Positions 22,441 to 33,632 are shown, counted from the stretch's first letter. The stretch: DNA of 64,000 bases from Helichrysum umbraculigerum (GCA_949592205.1 CATIUR010000003.1:19058501-19122500), one strand, 5' to 3'. The notes: generated by a model from the sequence alone, not told the origin. Translations and numbers: made by a program.

Positions 22441-22995
22441 TGTGAAGGTTAAAGGGTATGGATAGTGGTGATTTTTGGTTGTAAGGGTTATTTTTAGGAT
22501 TGTAACGTTTTTATTTTTAGGATTGTAACGTTTTTATTTTTACGAAGTAATCGCAAATTCTAATTTTCATACTTTTTTTTTCTATCGTAATCTATTTTAA
22601 TTTACCTCTATTTATATAATTATTGTATTGTATTTTAATTAAATTGTATTTGTTTTGTTAAATAGATGAAAATTAAATTTAGTTAGTGGGTGGGTGGATG
22701 GGTCCCAGAGGGGGGAAAGGGGCGTTCTGGTATTATGGGTTAGGAAGGTGAAAGGGGCGTTCTGGTGTTATGCTGACGTGGCGCCTAGAAAATGGGCGTT
22801 CTGGTGTTATGGGTTACGAATGGTCTTAAACCTTTGAAAAAGAAAAGGAAAAAGAAATAAATACAAGTGGGTCCCGCAAAAACGCCCATGAAACGCCCGT
22901 TTTTTTCTATACAACGCCCTCAGAACGCCCTATTGTGACGTTGTGGGGTGTTCTCACTCAAAAAAATTCTCCAGAACATCCCATTGCGAATGGTC
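22440..22995. mobile_element. Harbinger-like transposon remnants
   Basis: Two outward ends are visible: 'acgaatggtc' followed by TTA at about 22825, and 'gcgaatggtc' followed by TAA at about 22994. Both look like PIF/Harbinger termini (GACCATTCG on the other strand) with a 3 bp TTA/TAA target. Repeated 'ggggcgttctggtgttatg' blocks and 'gctgacgtggcg' resemble the subterminal region of the Harbinger element at 50540-50610. No transposase frame and no left ends were found, so the exact borders are unknown. Confidence 0.4.
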
Positions 22996-23464
22996 TAAAC
23001 CCATGTCCAATATATATTCTTCTACAGGGAAAGCCATCAAGACTTTTGTACAGTTATAGATTTTAGAAAATAACTCAATAATATAATACTTACGAAAAAA
23101 TAAAAATAAAAATCAATATAGTAATTTGCGTATAGTAATTTGCATTGATATTTCCACCATCAAAAATTGATAAATCCACCATTAAGTATAACTATTTATG
23201 CATATAGTACAACTGTTTACTGCACAGTTTTGATGAAACTATCATTTTTGTTGGTGAAAATATCATTGACCATATAGAAAACCCAAGAAGCTAAAACCAT
23301 AAAATCATTTTATATCATTTTTTATGTACTTTAGATGCATGTATTGCATTTCATTCGTTGACATGATTAGCCTAAATAGGAAACAAAAAGATCATGAGAC
23401 TATATTCAATTTATTAATTTGGCACGTATACACTTACAATCATCAAAGTTACATACTACAAGTA
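22996..23464. other. 3' flank of the P450 gene
   Basis: AT-rich noncoding DNA. It should hold the 3' untranslated region and poly(A) site of the minus-strand P450 in its right part. No clear element is recognised. Confidence 0.4.
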
Positions 23465-24073
23465 CTAGATTCGGGGAGTTGCCACAAGTAGCAAAGGCGA
23501 CTTCCTATGGGTAGTAAGCCCGGTGATCTCACTCATATCCAATTCCTCCCCTCCTTTTCCATCTGGCAATGACAAATCGTATTTGTATATTAAATTTGCT
23601 ATGGCGAGCTCATTAACCGCTATAGCAAATTGAACACCTGGACACCCTCTTCGGCCAGCACCAAATGGAATCAACTCATAATGAAACCCTTTATAGTCAA
23701 TTGAACTGTTCAAAAACCTCTCTGGTTTAAACTCCAGTGAATCTTCCCATAGTGAAGGATCCCTTCCCAGCGCCCAAGCGTTGATAACCACTCGTGTGCC
23801 TGCTGCAATGTCATATCCCATTAGTTTGACATCTTGAGTGGATTCTCGTTGAACAAGTAGTGGGAATGGAACATGGAAGCGAAGGGTCTCTTTGATGACG
23901 GCTTTTAGGTACTTCATTTTGTCTAAATCCTTCTCCGTAATCATGGATCTTCCGTCTGCTACTTTTGTTACTTCTTCTTGTAGTTTTTTCATTACACGCG
24001 GATGTTTTACTAGCTCGCTGATTGCCCACTCTATATTTGTGGATGTAGTATCAGTTCCCGCAGCGAAAATGTC
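23465..24073 (-). CDS. Cytochrome P450, CYP71 family, exon 2
   Basis: Second exon, residues 300-501. It opens with the I-helix oxygen-activation motif AAGTDTTS (about 303-310), followed by the K-helix ExxR as E361-T-L-R364, the PERF motif at 416-419 and the heme-binding loop PFGAGRRGCPG (435-445), with Cys443 as the iron ligand. All invariant residues are present. The exon begins after an AG acceptor at 24074-24075, in phase 0 with exon 1, and ends at a stop at 23465-23467. This single exon carries the part of the fold that binds heme and oxygen. Confidence 0.9.
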   Translation of the reverse strand, partial: DIFAAGTDTTSTNIEWAISELVKHPRVMKKLQEEVTKVADGRSMITEKDLDKMKYLKAVIKETLRFHVPFPLLVQRESTQDVKLMGYDIAAGTRVVINAWALGRDPSLWEDSLEFKPERFLNSSIDYKGFHYELIPFGAGRRGCPGVQFAIAVNELAIANLIYKYDLSLPDGKGGEELDMSEITGLTTHRKSPLLLVATPRI

Positions 24074-25085
24074 CTAATTCAACAATGCAAAATATCACAA
24101 GGATGTAATTTGAACTATAAACGAAACAAAACTGTGTACAGAATATTTGCTAGAATTAAAATGATGTGTATTACTGTATAGGTCATACCAGGATGACAGC
24201 TTTAATTGTTTCATTGTCTACAACAAAGCCCCCTGTTTTATCTCTTTGAATATCAAGCAATATGTCTACCAAATCTTGGTCTTCATCACTTCCACTGCCA
24301 ACATCCGTCCATGTTTTCTTATTTGTATGCTCATCAAGAACACCCTCAAGAAGCTCATCAAATTCTTTAGCAACGTCATCTGTCATTCGTTGCAAACCAT
24401 TCAGACGATCCACCCATGACAACCATGAAATATAACTCCCAACGCTAAGAACGCCCAAAATATCCATTAAATTTTCTAACAAGTTTTTAAACTTTAACCC
24501 ACGATACGTCTTACCCAAGGCCACCCTACAAACTACACTATTTGTTAGTGAAACAAACAGCTCGCTTAAATTAACTAAAGAACCACAACTTTCTCCAATC
24601 TTATCAATCATTATAGTCGTCTCCTCTTCCCTTACTTTTCGAAATGATTTAACACGTTTGTTACTTAGTAGTTGGAGCACTGCAATGCTCTTCACTTGCC
24701 TCCAGTGTTCTCCATAAGGACAAAACGCTATGTCCTTTGAGCCATAAAATATTTTGTTGGGGACTTTCATTATGGGTCTATTGCAAAAGGCTAAATCATG
24801 GGTTTTCAAGATTTTTTGAGCTACTTCAGCTGAGGAGGCTACTAGCATTGGCACGCTACCAACATGAATTAGCATGAGCGGACCATGTTTCTTGGCCATC
24901 TCCGATAGAGAACGGTGGGGGCTCGATCCTAGTTGGTGAAGGTTACCAATGAATGGAAGCTTCTGCGGAGATGGTGGTAAGTTTTTTTTCGTTCGAAAAT
25001 TAGACAAAATTCTTTTTAACAATATAGAAATAATAAAAATGGAAAAGGGGAAAACAAAGAGGGATTGTTGTATGGAGGCCACCAT
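23465..25085 (-). CDS. CYP71-family cytochrome P450 (whole gene, two exons)
   Basis: Joined exons 25085-24189 and 24073-23465 encode 501 residues, the usual length for the family. The protein should be a heme monooxygenase anchored in the endoplasmic reticulum by its N-terminal helix, using electrons from cytochrome P450 reductase to oxidise small metabolites. Sequence style ('KIFYGSKDIAFCPYGEHW', 'ERFLNSSIDYKGFHYE', 'RRGCPGVQFA') is closest in my memory to CYP71A and CYP71AJ (psoralen synthase) proteins. The substrate cannot be told from sequence. The single phase-0 intron of 115 bp just before the I-helix motif is at the usual CYP71 site. No stop, frameshift or missing key residue was found, so it is the only intact protein gene in the window. 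Its neighbours are all transposon debris. Confidence 0.9.
24074..24188 (-). other. Intron of the P450 gene
   Basis: 115 bp, AT-rich, GT...AG on the minus strand. Reading through the donor would meet a stop two codons later, so splicing is required. Short length and phase 0 are typical of CYP71 genes. Confidence 0.85.
24189..25085 (-). CDS. Cytochrome P450, CYP71 family, exon 1
   Basis: First exon, residues 1-299. It has an N-terminal hydrophobic anchor (about 8-25), a basic stop-transfer segment (KRILSNFRTKK), the proline-rich hinge LPPSP (36-40) followed by 'KLPFIGNLHQLG', and the C-helix motif PYGEHWRQVK (Trp128, Arg129). The ATG at 25083-25085 is the first in frame and gives a proper anchor. 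The exon ends ...AVIL followed by GT at 24188-24187, leaving phase 0. The segment before the splice is acidic (GSGSDEDQDLVDILLDIQ), as expected ahead of the I helix. Confidence 0.9.
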
Positions 25086-25241
25086 TGCTAGAACGTTTCT
25101 TTAGTTCACTTATTGAATGGTGATTGTTTAGTTTATACTATATATATATAGTAAACACAAGTAGCTAGGACTTTATATATATGTACTCGTTATAAGCATA
25201 ACGTGTTTGCTTTCATCATGTTATCTTAGTTTCTATAATTA
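25086..25241 (-). promoter_or_regulatory. Upstream region of the P450 gene
   Basis: On the minus strand a TATATATATATAGTATA stretch lies at about 25135-25151, 50-65 bp upstream of the ATG, and could serve as a TATA box. A Stowaway-like end begins at 25242, so the proximal promoter is short and borders a transposon. Confidence 0.45.
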
Positions 25242-26512
25242 CTCCCTCCTTCCCACTCTAAGTGTCCATTTTAACTTTGCACACAGTTTTAGAATTCTCT
25301 ACTAACTACATTTTTCACCAATCAAATAACACTAGCATAACGTGTTTGGATTATGCGTGATTGTGAGTTGATAACATTAATTTGTGCGTATGTAGAGTTT
25401 GTGATTCGAGATACAGTAAGTTAAGAGTGAAAAATATGTGAAAATGATGGGGTTATATTGTAAAATGAGAATGACAATTAGACAACTATATATGGGAATG
25501 TTGAGTCTTAATCTTAAGAATTTCTATAAATTAACTACCAAGATGCTTTATATATTAATTATTATAGAAGTATAGATATCTACCCACTAAAATCTCTTTC
25601 GATGATTGAAACATGAAAGTGGATACTTATTTGAAACATCCCAAAACAGTAATGTAAACACTTTTGACGGGAACAGGGGTGGACTAGAAGGGAAAATGGC
25701 CCCCAATGCGCAATAAATTTTTAGTGTTATTTACTTGCTTGTGGACCTTATGCCCTCAGCCCAACAAGAAAAAAGCTCCTAGTGTCAAAAAAAAAAAAAA
25801 AAAAAAAAAAAAAGCCTTCTGAATTAATCTCATCTACACCTCTACTTGTGTTAATATACAGAAGAGGAAAAGTAGAAAAAATGTCTTTTGGTGGCCATGT
25901 GGGACTTGTTGATCTCCCTTACTAATTTTCAAACTCCTCTCATTTTTTGTCTTTATTTCATACGAGGCAAAGAACATACTAAAATGAATTGTATAAAAGT
26001 TGTGTTGGTTATTACTTCATTTAGCTTCCAATTAAAACTGAAACCAACATCTCAATGATGAATTCATTGTTGACCCAAACCAACTCAACTGAATTTTTAA
26101 TAGATGAGTAATTGTTTATAGTTTAGGCAACCTCTTTCTAAACAAGCTTAGGACATAAGATATGGTGATAACATTATACATTATGATCTCTTCTTTTATA
26201 TGAAGATATAACTAATAGTAAACTGTTCAACTTGAACGAGTTTGAAAGCTTCAAGATGTACATATATAAAATAATTTTTAAAACGACAAAAAACACTTTG
26301 ATTGATTAATTAATAATTAACAAATGTGTTCGTTATTGAAGTTTAAGAATGAGCAGCATTTTTATGTGTCGGCGTACCCGACCAGTTTTAACATCTACCA
26401 TAAAATAGTTTGGTAAACTTCAACCCGTTATCCAACTGAGCACACTATTCGATGAATTAATACCCCCTATAATATCATTTCTTAGATCCTCCACTGGGTG
26501 GGACGGAGGGAG
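25242..26512. mobile_element. Possible Stowaway-type ends flanking 1.27 kb
   Basis: Left end 'ctccctccttcccactctaa' after TA, right end 'gggacggagggag' before TA. These are Stowaway/mariner terminal repeats in inverted orientation. The length is more than usual, so this could be one element with later insertions or two broken ones. The interior has a 29 bp poly(A) run near 25788-25813 and no coding frame. Confidence 0.4.
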
Positions 26513-27430
26513 TAACTTATAAATGATAAGATTACTAAATCAGGAAATTCGTATAAAATATAAATAGACATGTGCATTTGGTAGGATGTAATGATGTTAC
26601 CCAAAAAGATTAATTAGCATTATTTTATTATGAATTTTATATGCTATGAGCTTCTGAGGATATACATGTTAAAAGACATTCAATAAACTTAAACCTTTCT
26701 AAAGTATCACTTTAATCTTTTTCCTTACTTGTTATAATAAAATTACTGTATAATATAATACTGTATTTATTAAGATTGAGGATTGGAAAGGGTTGCGAAG
26801 AAAAATTGATACCATTTGATCATCCCTTATCTTTAGTCAATGATTAAGAGAGGTGTCATTTTTGTAATCAGTTTGAAAGGTGAGAGTTAAATAATAAAAA
26901 AAAAAAAAAAACATTAAATTTCACTCCACCCCTCTAATACTTCCTTTTTTTTACCATTTCAACCTCTTTATTTTTTTTTTATTCCTCCTCCTTCTTTCAT
27001 CCTCCCCACCCCACCCCACCCCCAACGACCAGATCATCCCTTTTACTTTTTTTTTTTTTTTTTAATTTCTTTTTTACTTTGATATGGTTCTTGTGAGGAA
27101 GGAGTTTAGGGAGGGAAGGGAGAGAAGCAAATGAGAAGGTGACAAGTGTCTTCTCCATTTTCCACCTCCTTCATTTCTCCACCCTTATCATTTCTCTACC
27201 CTTATCATTTCTTCACTTTTTTTCTTAAATTTTTTTTTTCAGTGTTTTTTTTTATTATTATTATTTTATATAATTTTTTTCTTATTCTTATTATTATTAT
27301 TATTATTTTTCATTTATCAACCTTTTCACTTAACCTATTTTACGACTTGTTTATCATTTGTTTTTGTTTTTTTCGCTTTTCAACCTTTTTTGTTGTTGTT
27401 TTACCTCACGTTATTATATGTAAATATAAT
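26513..27430. other. Low-complexity intergenic DNA
   Basis: Contains A-rich (26895-26912), T-rich (27043-27068) and TTA-rich tracts and a 'ccccaccccaccccaccccc' stretch near 27003-27022. The 107-residue ORF at 27146 is almost all Phe, Ile, Leu and Ser from T-rich codons and is not a gene. No other feature is seen. Confidence 0.6.
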
Positions 27431-27539
27431 TTTATATATAGTATTACAAAAAAAAAGGCATTTATGTGATGTACCATATTTATACCTTGAATAAAATAAA
27501 TTTTGATATAACACAATTATAACTTCAATGCATCGTAAA

Positions 27540-27860
27540 ATTAGAATTATGATGCAGCTTATTTTATAACTATGATGCACCAAAATTTATACACAAATAA
27601 TATTTATCGTATATCTAAGAGGTTGGAGCGTCATATTTATAACTATGATGCACCACTTTTTAATTCAATAACAATGTTTTATAGTACATTTTGAAAATCG
27701 ATGCATGATATTTAAAACACTCGATGCACCATATTTTTTAACTATGATGGACTATGTTTTTATAACTATGATGCACCACTTTTTAATTCAATAACTATGT
27801 TTTATAGTATATTTTGAAAAACAATGCATGATATTTAAACACTCGATGCATCAAATTCAA
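27540..27860. repeat. Degenerate tandem repeat with 'tatgatgcacca'
   Basis: A unit of about 123 bp occurs twice (about 27638 and 27762 onward): 'taactatgatgcaccacttt' , 'ttaattcaataac', 'atgttttatagta', 'gatatttaaa' and 'cactcgatgca'. Partial copies lie to the left. No coding frame. Confidence 0.75.
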
Positions 27861-28035
27861 AGAAAATTAGTGCATAATAGTTTATTATGTTAGTGAATAC
27901 AATAATAATTTTCTTTTATTGCAGCTTATTTTTTATATTCACCTGCATCATAATATATAATATCTGGTGAATCACAAATGTGAAAATGATATAAAAAAAG
28001 AAAAAATTAAACAGTAAAATAAGTTTTATTAAAAG

Positions 28036-28218
28036 GAAAATGCTATACATAGCCTTAAGGGCTATGAATAAGAAATTCAGACACGCATTAACTGTTTGTA
28101 CCTTAATAATAACCACCCACCCACTCAATATACCTTCTCCCAACCACCTTGATTTACCACCTCTTAAAGCACGAATCTAAATCTTAAACATAGCCCTTAG
28201 GGCTACAAATAGCAAAAT
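28036..28218. mobile_element. MITE with inverted ends around 'tagccctaagggcta'
   Basis: Left end 'ggaaaatgctatacatagcc' and right end 'ctacaaatagcaaaatcc' are inverted copies. Each holds a palindrome (agccttaagggct / agcccttagggct). Length is about 183 bp with a noncoding interior. The target duplication is unclear in this AT-rich site. Confidence 0.6.
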
Positions 28219-28569
28219 CCTAAATGAAATGTTTAATTTTTTTAAAAAAAAAATTTAATGGTAAAAATGATAATTTTTTCTAAAAAAATGTTAACAAATT
28301 TTATTTAATTATTTATTTTTGATAAAAGTGTTATAGAAGTTCTTACAAGTTAAAAAAAATTATTTTTTTTAAAGTTTAAAATATATTTTCTATTTTTTTA
28401 TATAAATAAAGTTTTTTAACAAAAGTTTTTACATAAAAAGGGAAATAGAAAAAAATAGAAAAAAAATAGAAAGAAATAAAGAAAGAAAGAGGTGGAGAAA
28501 TGGATAAAAAAGTGGGAAAAATGAGAAAGGGAAAGGAAATAGATAAAAAATGTGAAGAAATGAAGAGGA
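28219..28569. other. A-rich left flank of the composite retroelement
   Basis: Noncoding, A- and GA-rich. It ends in 'gaagaggacactt', whose last five bases are the left target duplication of the large composite element. Confidence 0.6.
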
Positions 28570-28574
28570 CACTT

Positions 28575-31186
28575 TGTAACACCCCCAAATTTATGGTTTA
28601 GCAGAAGCAAGCTTTGGGGTGCTACTAATCAAGTAATCGAGCATAAAAGAATATAGTGAACGACTCTATATGAGACGTTCCAAAAATAATACGTTGCATA
28701 AGTATTCAAAAATACATAAGTGTCTAGTTCGCTAGTAAATTCTATAGATTTTAATACATAACATCTATTACAAATGAAATGCATAAAATCTCCAATTGTG
28801 TAAATGCATGCGACTCGAGCTAGCAAGCAATTCCTGCTGGGCCATCCTACTGTTGCTGCGTACCTGAGAATGCATCACTAAAAAGGTCAACCAAAAGGTT
28901 GGTGAATCTCACAGGTTTGTAGTAAATAATCAGTTTGAACACATCAAGTAGTAAAGTGTTTGTACAGTTTTAACCAAGTAGTACGTAGTGATTACACGAA
29001 TGCAATCGGGTTGATATACATTGCCATGAGCATCATAGTCGAAGCTTAACACATCAGTAAAGTACAATCAAGTACAAGTAATTTGCCCCCGTGAGTGCTA
29101 ATCCAAAAACACTCAGAAGTAACGAGTAAGAAACGCCCGTTTATACAGTACGGTTCGTGGTAGTGCGTGCTACCCCGGGCGGGGATTGTCAATCCCATAT
29201 GGATCCATATACTAAAACTCGCGCTTATTCTATAATTAACAACTATGATTCAGAGGCCTTCAGTGGATTAATCGTAACTCATGCAATTTAGTATATCAGT
29301 AAGTCTGTAAGTCTGTATGGTTTGTATAATCTGTAAGTCTGTACATGTGTTCAAATAAAACAAGTAATGCATCTCACCCCTGAGTGAAAACAGTAAAAAT
29401 AGGGGGCCGTGAGAGTCACCTGAACCTAGTAAGTGTGTATGGAAATCAAGCAAGTAACGCGGATGTAAGTCCGTAAGTAAGTCGGTTCTCTGAACCCTGC
29501 AACCTTCTGGCGTCCGAAACGCACAAGGTTGTAAGTAAGTAAGTACATAAGTTGGTATCTTGAAAGATCACCCATGCTAGTTATCCACTCAACTAGTTAA
29601 TGTCCAATGTTTGTTTGTTCAGTATTTCGTTTGTAGTTTGAAAACAAGTATGGCCCGTTGGTGACGGTTTTGTAATAATAATCCAAGTATTATTATTATA
29701 TATCTCGTGGTGTCATATCCTTGTAAGGTATATTTGTGAGTCTGTCATTTGTATCGCGATATGAAAGTGTTTTTCGAAAGTAGGTTCGAGCGAGTGTAAG
29801 CTCGTATAAGTGTGAGTGTAATCTCATATGTCTGTAGTGTATACTTTTCAAAGTATAAGTGTTTGTATGTCCCGGTATTATCGTATAAAGTTCGGTTGTC
29901 GTATGCGTTCAACATTTAGTGCAAAAAGTATTTACAAGTTCCTGGATGACGGGGGTCCGGGGGCAGCGCCCCTGGCTTGGGTCGAGCTGCCAGGTCAGCT
30001 TGGAAAATTTATATTTCTACTATATTGCTTTTTCGAAAATGAATTTGAAATCTAATTTCGTTGTAAAATCAAGTGATAAATTTTTGTTCATATTAGTGCT
30101 TTTATTATTGAATTCGGGTTCGAAAGACAAAGTGGGTTGCGAACCATGCTGGGAGAACTCGACTCGCAGGCCAACTCGACTCGCAGGTCAACTCGACTCG
30201 CCGGTCAACCCGACTCGCAGGTCAACCCGACTCGCAGGTCAACCCGACTCGCAGGTCAACTCGACTCGCCGGTCAACTCGCGGGCCAGTTCGGTTCGTAG
30301 GTGATTCCGATTCGCAGGATAGCTTCGCGAGTCGAATCTCGACTCGCCTCGTTGGACGAACAGATCTCGACTCGCGAGATGAACTGTCAGCGATTTTTAG
30401 ATGGGTTTCGATTTTTAAAGCATTTTTAACGGGATTTTCGGGCATAATCTTGTTGAGTGGACTCATTAACATGTAAATAAACATAAATCAAATGTTTTGA
30501 TGGTGAGAAATCTCTTACAAAGCTTGTGAACACAATGGAGGAAGGAGATGGTGATGAAGATGCTTGTTGTAGATGATGATGATGATGATTCCGACGGTGG
30601 TGGTGGTTAGGCGATGGTGAGGTGGTAGCAGCTGCTGCTGCTCGCCGATTTCAAGAGGGAGAGAGAGAGATGGAGAGGTTTGAGTGTGTTTGGTGTGTGT
30701 AAAATGAAATGTAAAAGGGGAAGGAATGGGGTTTTAAGGAGGTGGGTCGGTTGGGTTGGGTCCGCGGGTCAGGGTCGACCCGTTTGGGTCTCGGCTCGTG
30801 TGGTTGTGTTTCCGAATTTTGTATCACGAGTTGCAGTCGGTTAAATCCCGTAGTTGTTTAATTGTTATTTCACGTTATATGTTAAGGTGTACCCGAAATA
30901 TTTGTAGTCAAAGTATTTTATCAAAATGCTTTATCTCGAGTTATAAGTTTATAAAAATACAATTTAGTTATAATTCGCTTGTCAAGGTGCGTTTTGCGCG
31001 GTTTCGTCACGTAGGATATGTTTTTATCAATAAGTAATACTTGTAATACATTCTCAAAATGTATTAATGTAAATAACGTTTGTTTGGATAATTCCACATT
31101 ATTTATAAATTTGTCACCAACGTCCCTATTTGTTAATGTCGGACTTCGTCCGGTCCATCCGTGTACGATTTGTTCAAGTAGTACAC

Positions 31187-31217
<31 letters not shown>

Positions 31218-31335
31218 ATCATCATATATATATATAATTAATTAAGTACTGTACTTAGTCCTATTTCGTACTAAATACACGTAATAAGCACCTGATTAGG
31301 CACAGTAATGATAGCCTAAATTGCCGGGTGTTACA
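28575..31335 (-). repeat. LTR 1 (left LTR of the composite)
   Basis: TGTAACACCC...GGGTGTTACA, 2,761 bp, serving as the 3' LTR of unit 1 on the minus strand. The minisatellite at 30156-30290 has seven units. Open frames in it recur in every LTR copy but have no recognisable domain. Confidence 0.9.
30156..30290. repeat. 17 bp minisatellite 'aactcgactcgcaggtc' in LTR 1
   Basis: Seven units with variants cagg/ccgg and aact/aacc. Equivalent arrays lie at about 37314-37421 (six units), 44418-44526 (six units) and 59046-59170 (seven units). A further 'cgactcgc' and its inverse occur to 30380, giving partial dyad symmetry. Confidence 0.9.
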
Positions 31336-31351
31336 TTCTCCCCCTGTTAGG
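31336..31351 (-). promoter_or_regulatory. Polypurine tract of unit 1
   Basis: On the minus strand 'cctaacagggggagaa' lies immediately before the LTR 1 start. It is where plus-strand DNA synthesis would be primed. An identical tract precedes LTR 2 at 38463. Confidence 0.8.
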
Positions 31352-31554
31352 AGAATTTCGTCCCGAAATTTGTTCGAAGTAGTAGTCTATATGTTCAAGT
31401 AATCATCGGTAAGTCATCTAAGAATGGCAGCGAGACATGTCAGTGATGAAATGCCTGTATCATGGGGTCTTCCTCCCCTTGTTAGGATGGTGTCCCACCG
31501 ACCAAGAGTTTCGACGTGTATCGACCATGTCCAATGGACGGGGTCAGTCGGTAA

Positions 31555-32679
31555 TTAGAAGGTAGCTACAATATGTACTAGTAGCCTACAGTAATTCGTA
31601 AAGTCTACCGTGTTTATAACGTCTGTAATAGTTGTAGGGGCATAGAGTAAACTGACTCTATCAGTATGGTGTAGGATTTCAGGAGGTGGCGTGGCGACGT
31701 ACCTATGGTATCGCGGCGACGTACCTATGGTATCGCGACAGTCTGTAGAGGTTCCGGCATAAGTGTTCCCCTTTTTGTTGTTACCCTTCATAGTCAGTGA
31801 CGGGCAATTAGCCTTGAGGTGCCTAGTGTTTCCGCATTCGAAGCAAGCCTTCAATGTTTTAGAGTCGGTAATTTTAGGTGCAAACCTACAGTCCCGGACT
31901 TGGTGTCCATAGGTCTGGCATTGACGGCAACGAGTACCACAGGGTCCGGTGTGGTGACGATTACATATGGAACAGAGGGGTTTGTCTCCCATATAAGTCC
32001 TCGCCTTGGCTCCAGCAGTGTGGGTTTGAGTCGTTTTTGTCCTTTTTGTTCGGGGCAGGGTAAAGTCTGTGTTGGAGCTTTCTCCCGGATTCCATTTGTG
32101 GTTTGTTAGTTGGGCTTCGGTATCCTTTTCTTTGGGAATACTAGCTTGAGTCATCTGCGATGCAGAGTTAGAAACCAATTGGAGTACATTTCCCAGAGTT
32201 GGGCACAGGAACCTTAATTGTTCCCAATAGAACTCTAGAGTTCGCAGGCGCAATCCTTGGTCGAAGCTGATATGGCGTAGATCGGTGATTTCTTCCTGAA
32301 CAGTAGCTAGCTGATTGCGTAATGCATTCAGTGTTTCGTCTGTATGCTGGGAGTTGTTAGTGTTTACATTGACAATGATCGGAGGGGTAATAGTAGGTGG
32401 AGTGGTGACAGTAGGAGAAGTGGTGATAGCGGCAGCTGGGGTATGGTTATCAGTAGCAGAGTTTGAAGTAGGATTTGCTCGTGTTATATGAGTAGCTTCT
32501 CTAGCTACAGTTTGAGGTGGAATTTCTCCAATTCCTCCTGGATGTGCCATTTCTTCCAAAGGTTCTTTGATTACTGTCTCGGTGTCACTTTCGAGAGTTC
32601 GTAGGTAAGGAAACATTGACTGATCCTCCTCAAGTTGGTCGTCATTCGACATGTGGCTGTCAGTGGAGTAGCTTGTCAT
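31555..32679 (-). CDS. gag-like zinc-knuckle protein, unit 1
   Basis: 374 residues. The N-terminal third is acidic and Thr/Pro-rich, followed by a likely coiled coil (about 115-150, 'LNALRNQLATVQEEITDLRH'). Then come a CSICNRHHTGPC motif and two CX2CX4HX4C knuckles, CRQCQTYGHQVRDC and CFECGNTRHLKANC. These are nucleocapsid features that bind RNA. The usual capsid core motifs of gypsy gag are not evident, so the protein is a reduced or rearranged gag. Unit 2 has the same protein but diverges near the C-terminus because a 22 bp direct duplication in unit 1 (about 31694-31737) shifts the frame. The open frame in both copies suggests it was translated recently. Confidence 0.65.
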   Translation of the reverse strand: MTSYSTDSHMSNDDQLEEDQSMFPYLRTLESDTETVIKEPLEEMAHPGGIGEIPPQTVAREATHITRANPTSNSATDNHTPAAAITTSPTVTTPPTITPPIIVNVNTNNSQHTDETLNALRNQLATVQEEITDLRHISFDQGLRLRTLEFYWEQLRFLCPTLGNVLQLVSNSASQMTQASIPKEKDTEAQLTNHKWNPGESSNTDFTLPRTKRTKTTQTHTAGAKARTYMGDKPLCSICNRHHTGPCGTRCRQCQTYGHQVRDCRFAPKITDSKTLKACFECGNTRHLKANCPSLTMKGNNKKGNTYAGTSTDCRDTIGTSPRYHRYVATPPPEILHHTDRVSLLYAPTTITDVINTVDFTNYCRLLVHIVATF

Positions 32680-33059
32680 TTCCTACGGAATGGGTGTTTT
32701 GTTAAAACGGTGTTTTAATGATGACATTAGGTATTGTATAATGGCAAGTATGAGTTTTGAAGTATAAAATTTGAATTTCAGCGAAGACAATAAAAGTACC
32801 AACGGTTCTCTCCGAACAGACAATTTGCGGCGTAAAGTTAGGGCAGATGACGCGTAAAGACAATAGTTCTATGGTTTCCGGTCTCAACCAGTGTGAGATG
32901 CATGGTAAAAGTCTGTTTGTTAAGTTCCTAGTGTAATTACGTATCACACCTATCGGCCTATAAGCAGTTTGTTTATCCTAGGTTTTGCCTAAGATCTTTA
33001 GCAATAGAGGGAACATTGGGCAATAGGTAGGATTTATCAGTCAGGTAGTATAAAAGTAA

Positions 33060-33632
33060 TTAGGTTGAGTGAGAGTGAATCGTGTCCGCATCTAGTTTCG
33101 GGTCTTTGATGATTGCCTCTAGTGTTGATGATATAAGCTTGTCCCGTGCATTGTTGTTTTCGTTCCTCGGTTTTGGGCAGTCCTTCCTGAAAGGCTCGGT
33201 ACCGTTGCACCCGTGGCAAGTCTTGGGTGCACTAGTGTGGGTACTAGTTATGACTGTTCTACAATCTTTGGCTAGATGCCGAATCGTTGTATTTGGTGCA
33301 AGGACACGAACTGCCATGATGAAGACTACCTTCGGAGCAGTAGGGCTTGCTCCCCTTGTACGTCTTCGAGTTGTCAGAACAGGTAGCATAGGCCTTAGTA
33401 ATCGCAGACTTTCTGTTGGTGTGGTTTTGAACGTTGAGGTTTCCATCAATTTCCGATCTTGACAGATATGAGATTGACGATGACGAGTTTGTTTGCGAAG
33501 TATCTGATTTCTAGGGTCGGTTAGTACCGAAGTAAGTGGATTACTGTGTAAGGAAACAACGGTCTTTCGAAAGGTAGTTGTCAGGTGTTGTTGGCGGTAA
33601 AATGGGAAATATGGCGTAAAAGAGTGGTGCAC
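33060..33632 (-). pseudogene. Second gag remnant with a damaged zinc knuckle, unit 1
   Basis: 190 residues, basic. Near the C-terminus 'CHGCNGTEPFRKDCPKPR' has the spacing of a zinc knuckle but lacks the histidine. It is followed by 'NNARDKLIS..EAIIKDPKL', which resembles the segment that joins gag to protease in gypsy elements of this type. Before it, 'HLAKDCR' resembles the end of an earlier knuckle. So the region looks like another gag C-terminus, frameshifted and decayed, sitting upstream of the complete knuckle ORF at 31555-32679. Confidence 0.45.

Noticed and set aside
27146..27469. 107-residue hydrophobic ORF
   Set aside because: Phe/Ile/Leu-rich because the DNA is T-rich; not a membrane protein with any recognisable pattern.
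28629..28826. 65-residue minus-strand ORF repeated in all four LTRs (also 35785, 42890, 57519)
   Set aside because: It repeats because the LTR repeats. No domain, no start context, and it lies across the LTR end region.
29828..31218. Plus-strand ORFs in LTR 1 (and their copies in LTRs 2-4)
   Set aside because: They run against the element's direction, include the minisatellite and TA run translated as repeats, and have no recognisable domain.
31819..32109. Plus-strand ORFs opposite the gag-like ORF (also 33082-33462)
   Set aside because: Shadows of the minus-strand gag frames; cysteine patterns belong to the opposite strand.
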